Source: Stutzerimonas zhaodongensis
GTDB taxonomy: Bacteria > Pseudomonadota > Gammaproteobacteria > Pseudomonadales > Pseudomonadaceae
Length of the DNA: 64,000 nt
Direction of reading: 5' to 3'
Assembly (NCBI RefSeq): GCF_003696365.1
Contig: NZ_RFFM01000007.1
Location: forward strand, 101,350-165,349
Shown here: in pieces, positions 62,311-64,000 of the stretch
How the letters are laid out: the number at the start of each line of letters is the position of its first letter
Position numbering within the stretch: position 1 is the first letter of the stretch
Notes under the pieces: model-generated
What the model saw: the letters and a program-made list of their open reading frames with translations, nothing else
The model's database searches: none
What the model was told of the DNA's origin: nothing
Position numbers and translations under genes: made by a program

Positions 62311-63321
62311 ATGTTGATCAAAACGCCTCGTCGAAGCGATTGCCTTGAGTTTGAGGTGACGCCAGAACCGGTTTATCTGAATCGCAGACGGTTTATGCAG
62401 GGGGCTGCATTCTCCACTGCAGCAATCGGATTACCAGTAATCGCGCAAACTGATGCAGGGATATACCCAGGGGTCACCGCAGCCGATTCGCCTGCGTGGC
62501 TAGTTGAGAAGTTGGCCCAGGCTCGGTGGGGAGCTGTCGGTGTCAAGGGCGAAGACATCACGCCTTTCACCGATGCAACTCAATACAACAACTTCTATGA
62601 GTTCGGTCCCGACAAAGGGGATCCGGCGCGCAATGCAAATAAGCTCACCACCGAGCCATGGGTTGTTACTGTCGATGGTGAAGTAGGGAGGCCGGGGGAT
62701 TACTCGCTGGAGGACCTCGTCTCGAAATCTGTTCTTGAAGAGCGAATTTACCGACTGCGATGTGTCGAGGCTTGGTCGATGGTAATTCCTTGGCTAGGTG
62801 TACCGCTCGCCGATCTGATTAGCCGGTTTGAACCCACATCTGATGCGAAATTTGTCCGTTTTGAAACGTTGTCCCGCCCCGAAGAAATGGCTGGTATGCG
62901 TGGAGGATTCTCGCTGATCGACTGGCCATACGTCGAGGGGTTGAGAATGGATGAAGCGCTGCATCCGCTGACATTGATGGCCGTCGGGATGTACGGTCGC
63001 GTATTACCTAATCAGAATGGTGCTCCGTTACGCTTGGTCGTCCCGTGGAAGTACGGTTTCAAAAGTATCAAATCCATCGTTCGCATTAGCTTCGTTCGAG
63101 AGCAGCCTGCGACTACCTGGGAGACGATGGCGCCGCAAGAGTACGGCTTCTACGCCAACGTCAATCCGAACGTCTCACACCCTCGTTGGTCGCAAGCGCG
63201 TGAACGACGGCTTCCGGGTAGCTTGTTCAGCCCTAATGTGCGTAAGACGCTTATGTTCAATGGCTATGAAGAAGAAGTTGCTGGACTGTATGCAGGAATG
63301 GACCTGAGTAAGGACTATTGA
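62311..63321 (+). CDS. msrP: Protein-methionine-sulfoxide reductase catalytic subunit MsrP
   Basis: The 336-residue periplasmic molybdoenzyme (YedY) repairs oxidised methionines in envelope proteins. A twin-arginine motif N-R-R-R-F-M-Q precedes a hydrophobic stretch and A-Q-T. The molybdenum ligand is Cys151 in R-L-R-C-V-E-A-W. Other family markers are [13 protein letters not shown] and [13 protein letters not shown] start at ATG 62311, seven bases after GGAG. Its stop overlaps the msrQ ATG. Confidence 0.95.
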   Translation: MLIKTPRRSDCLEFEVTPEPVYLNRRRFMQGAAFSTAAIGLPVIAQTDAGIYPGVTAADSPAWLVEKLAQARWGAVGVKGEDITPFTDATQYNNFYEFGPDKGDPARNANKLTTEPWVVTVDGEVGRPGDYSLEDLVSKSVLEERIYRLRCVEAWSMVIPWLGVPLADLISRFEPTSDAKFVRFETLSRPEEMAGMRGGFSLIDWPYVEGLRMDEALHPLTLMAVGMYGRVLPNQNGAPLRLVVPWKYGFKSIKSIVRISFVREQPATTWETMAPQEYGFYANVNPNVSHPRWSQARERRLPGSLFSPNVRKTLMFNGYEEEVAGLYAGMDLSKDY

Positions 63322-63959
63322 TGCGTTACCCTAGGTGGCGGTTGCTGCTTTTCATCTGTGCTGCTTGTTTGACCTGTTACTGGCTTTACTTGGGGGTGAC
63401 TGCGGCACTGGGTCCAGATCCTGGCAAAGTGCTGGTAGATAATCTGGGTCAGGGTGCCTTGATTCTACTTTTATGTTCGCTAGCGATGACGCCGTTGCAG
63501 AAGTTGACCGGGTGGGCGGGCTGGATTTCATTCCGCCGCCAGCTGGGATTGTGGGCCTTTGCCTATGGGGTGCTACACCTCGCTTGTTACATGTATTTCT
63601 TGCTTGGCTTGGACTTCAGCGGTTTCGCAGCAGAGCTGGCAGACCGCCCTTATATAGCCTTAGGCGCAATTGCCATGACTGGGCTGCTCGCACTGGCGGC
63701 AACTTCTACGCGATGGAGCATGCGGAAGCTGGGAAAGCGGTGGAAAAAATTGCACCGCCTCGTTTACCCGACCTTGATAGTCGCGTTGCTTCATATGTTG
63801 TGGGTGGTGCGATCCGATGCTGGTCAGTGGGCTCTTTTCGCTTCAATCGCCGCTGGGCTTCTTTTTGCTCGACTCCCCGCCATTCAACATTGCTTGGTCA
63901 AATACGGGTCGCAGGTTCGTAATTTCGTTATATCGAAAAAAACGTCAAATAACCGTTGA
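63321..63959 (+). CDS. msrQ: Haem-binding membrane subunit MsrQ
   Basis: The 212-residue protein is the cytochrome b-type partner (YedZ) that feeds electrons from the quinone pool to MsrP. Six spans are visible, with haem-ligand histidines in [18 protein letters not shown] and L-L-H-M-L-W-V-V. It starts at ATG 63321 within the msrP TGA. Its stop codon overlaps the -35 of the rrn-type promoter at the right edge. Confidence 0.95.
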   Translation: MRYPRWRLLLFICAACLTCYWLYLGVTAALGPDPGKVLVDNLGQGALILLLCSLAMTPLQKLTGWAGWISFRRQLGLWAFAYGVLHLACYMYFLLGLDFSGFAAELADRPYIALGAIAMTGLLALAATSTRWSMRKLGKRWKKLHRLVYPTLIVALLHMLWVVRSDAGQWALFASIAAGLLFARLPAIQHCLVKYGSQVRNFVISKKTSNNR

Positions 63960-63983
63960 CGTGATAATTGCAGTGCCTATAAT
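63956..63983 (+). promoter_or_regulatory. Strong rRNA-operon-type promoter at the right edge
   Basis: TTGACG (63956-63961) and a perfect TATAAT (63978-63983) with 16-bp spacing are followed by GCGCACC, a G+C-rich discriminator as in stringently controlled rRNA promoters. An A/T-rich stretch (63921-63952) upstream could be an UP element. In P. aeruginosa an rRNA operon follows the msrPQ homologues (from memory). The genes it drives lie outside the window. Confidence 0.75.
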
Positions 63984-64000
63984 GCGCACCTTCTCCGGCG

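Overview
The window is chromosomal DNA from a gammaproteobacterium of the family Pseudomonadaceae. It has moderately high G+C, GTG starts, tightly overlapping operons and gene orders that I recall from Pseudomonas aeruginosa. The mix of conserved blocks and junctions would suit the Pseudomonas stutzeri (Stutzerimonas) group, but the species is inference. I see no prophage, insertion sequence, integron, CRISPR array or tRNA. Almost everything is core housekeeping, with one short lineage-variable stretch.

Layout, left to right. (1) 0.1-3.9 kb: rplM-rpsI, then petABC for the cytochrome bc1 complex. (2) 3.9-8.4 kb: sspA-sspB on the plus strand face a minus-strand envelope operon lpoA-yraN-SIS isomerase-dolP. 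(3) 8.5-9.9 kb: rsmI and the RNase P RNA gene rnpB, whose 5' and 3' ends form a perfect 12-bp P1 helix. (4) 10.1-26.9 kb: the complete division and cell wall (dcw) cluster mraZ-rsmH-ftsL-ftsI-murE-murF-mraY-murD-ftsW-murG-murC-ddlB-ftsQ-ftsA-ftsZ, with most genes overlapping by 1-11 nt, followed by lpxC. In front of mraZ lie four TGG boxes at exact 10-bp spacing. (5) 27.9-33.9 kb: a variable region with a ferritin-like protein, two small stress-type genes, a solitary RmlD-like reductase, an AEC transporter, two membrane proteins and an unexplained stretch of about 530 bp. (6) 33.9-48.6 kb: retS, purD, purH, fis, dusB, a DUF3426 zinc-ribbon protein, prmA, accC, accB, aroQ, dsbD and a small Rieske protein, all on the minus strand. 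(7) 48.6-64 kb: a ChaN/PhuW-like haem lipoprotein, a Fur-controlled sRNA of the PrrF family, the cNMP-binding protein CbpA, a TfoX-C protein, a methyltransferase, an APH/P-loop protein, mrcB (PBP1b), a TPR lipoprotein, a YqcC protein, a DUF4124 protein, ilvI-ilvH-ilvC, pssA and msrP-msrQ. The last 45 bases are a strong promoter of the ribosomal RNA operon type, so an rrn operon probably begins just beyond the right edge.

How the genes work together. Envelope growth dominates: lipid II synthesis (murC-G, mraY, ddlB), septal machinery (ftsLIWQAZ), the class A synthase PBP1b, the lipoprotein LpoA, lipid A commitment (lpxC), fatty acid commitment (accBC) and phosphatidylserine synthesis (pssA). 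Iron and redox genes recur: bc1, PrrF, ChaN/PhuW, the ferritin-like protein, DsbD and MsrPQ. RetS is the lifestyle-switch sensor of the Gac/Rsm network in pseudomonads.

I did not find a convincing undescribed multi-gene system. The most useful non-coding finds are the prrF-type sRNA with its Fur box, the MraZ operator array, a possible ilv leader peptide and the rrn-type promoter at the right edge. The least explained DNA is 33.37-33.90 kb, which holds an 18-bp perfect palindrome.
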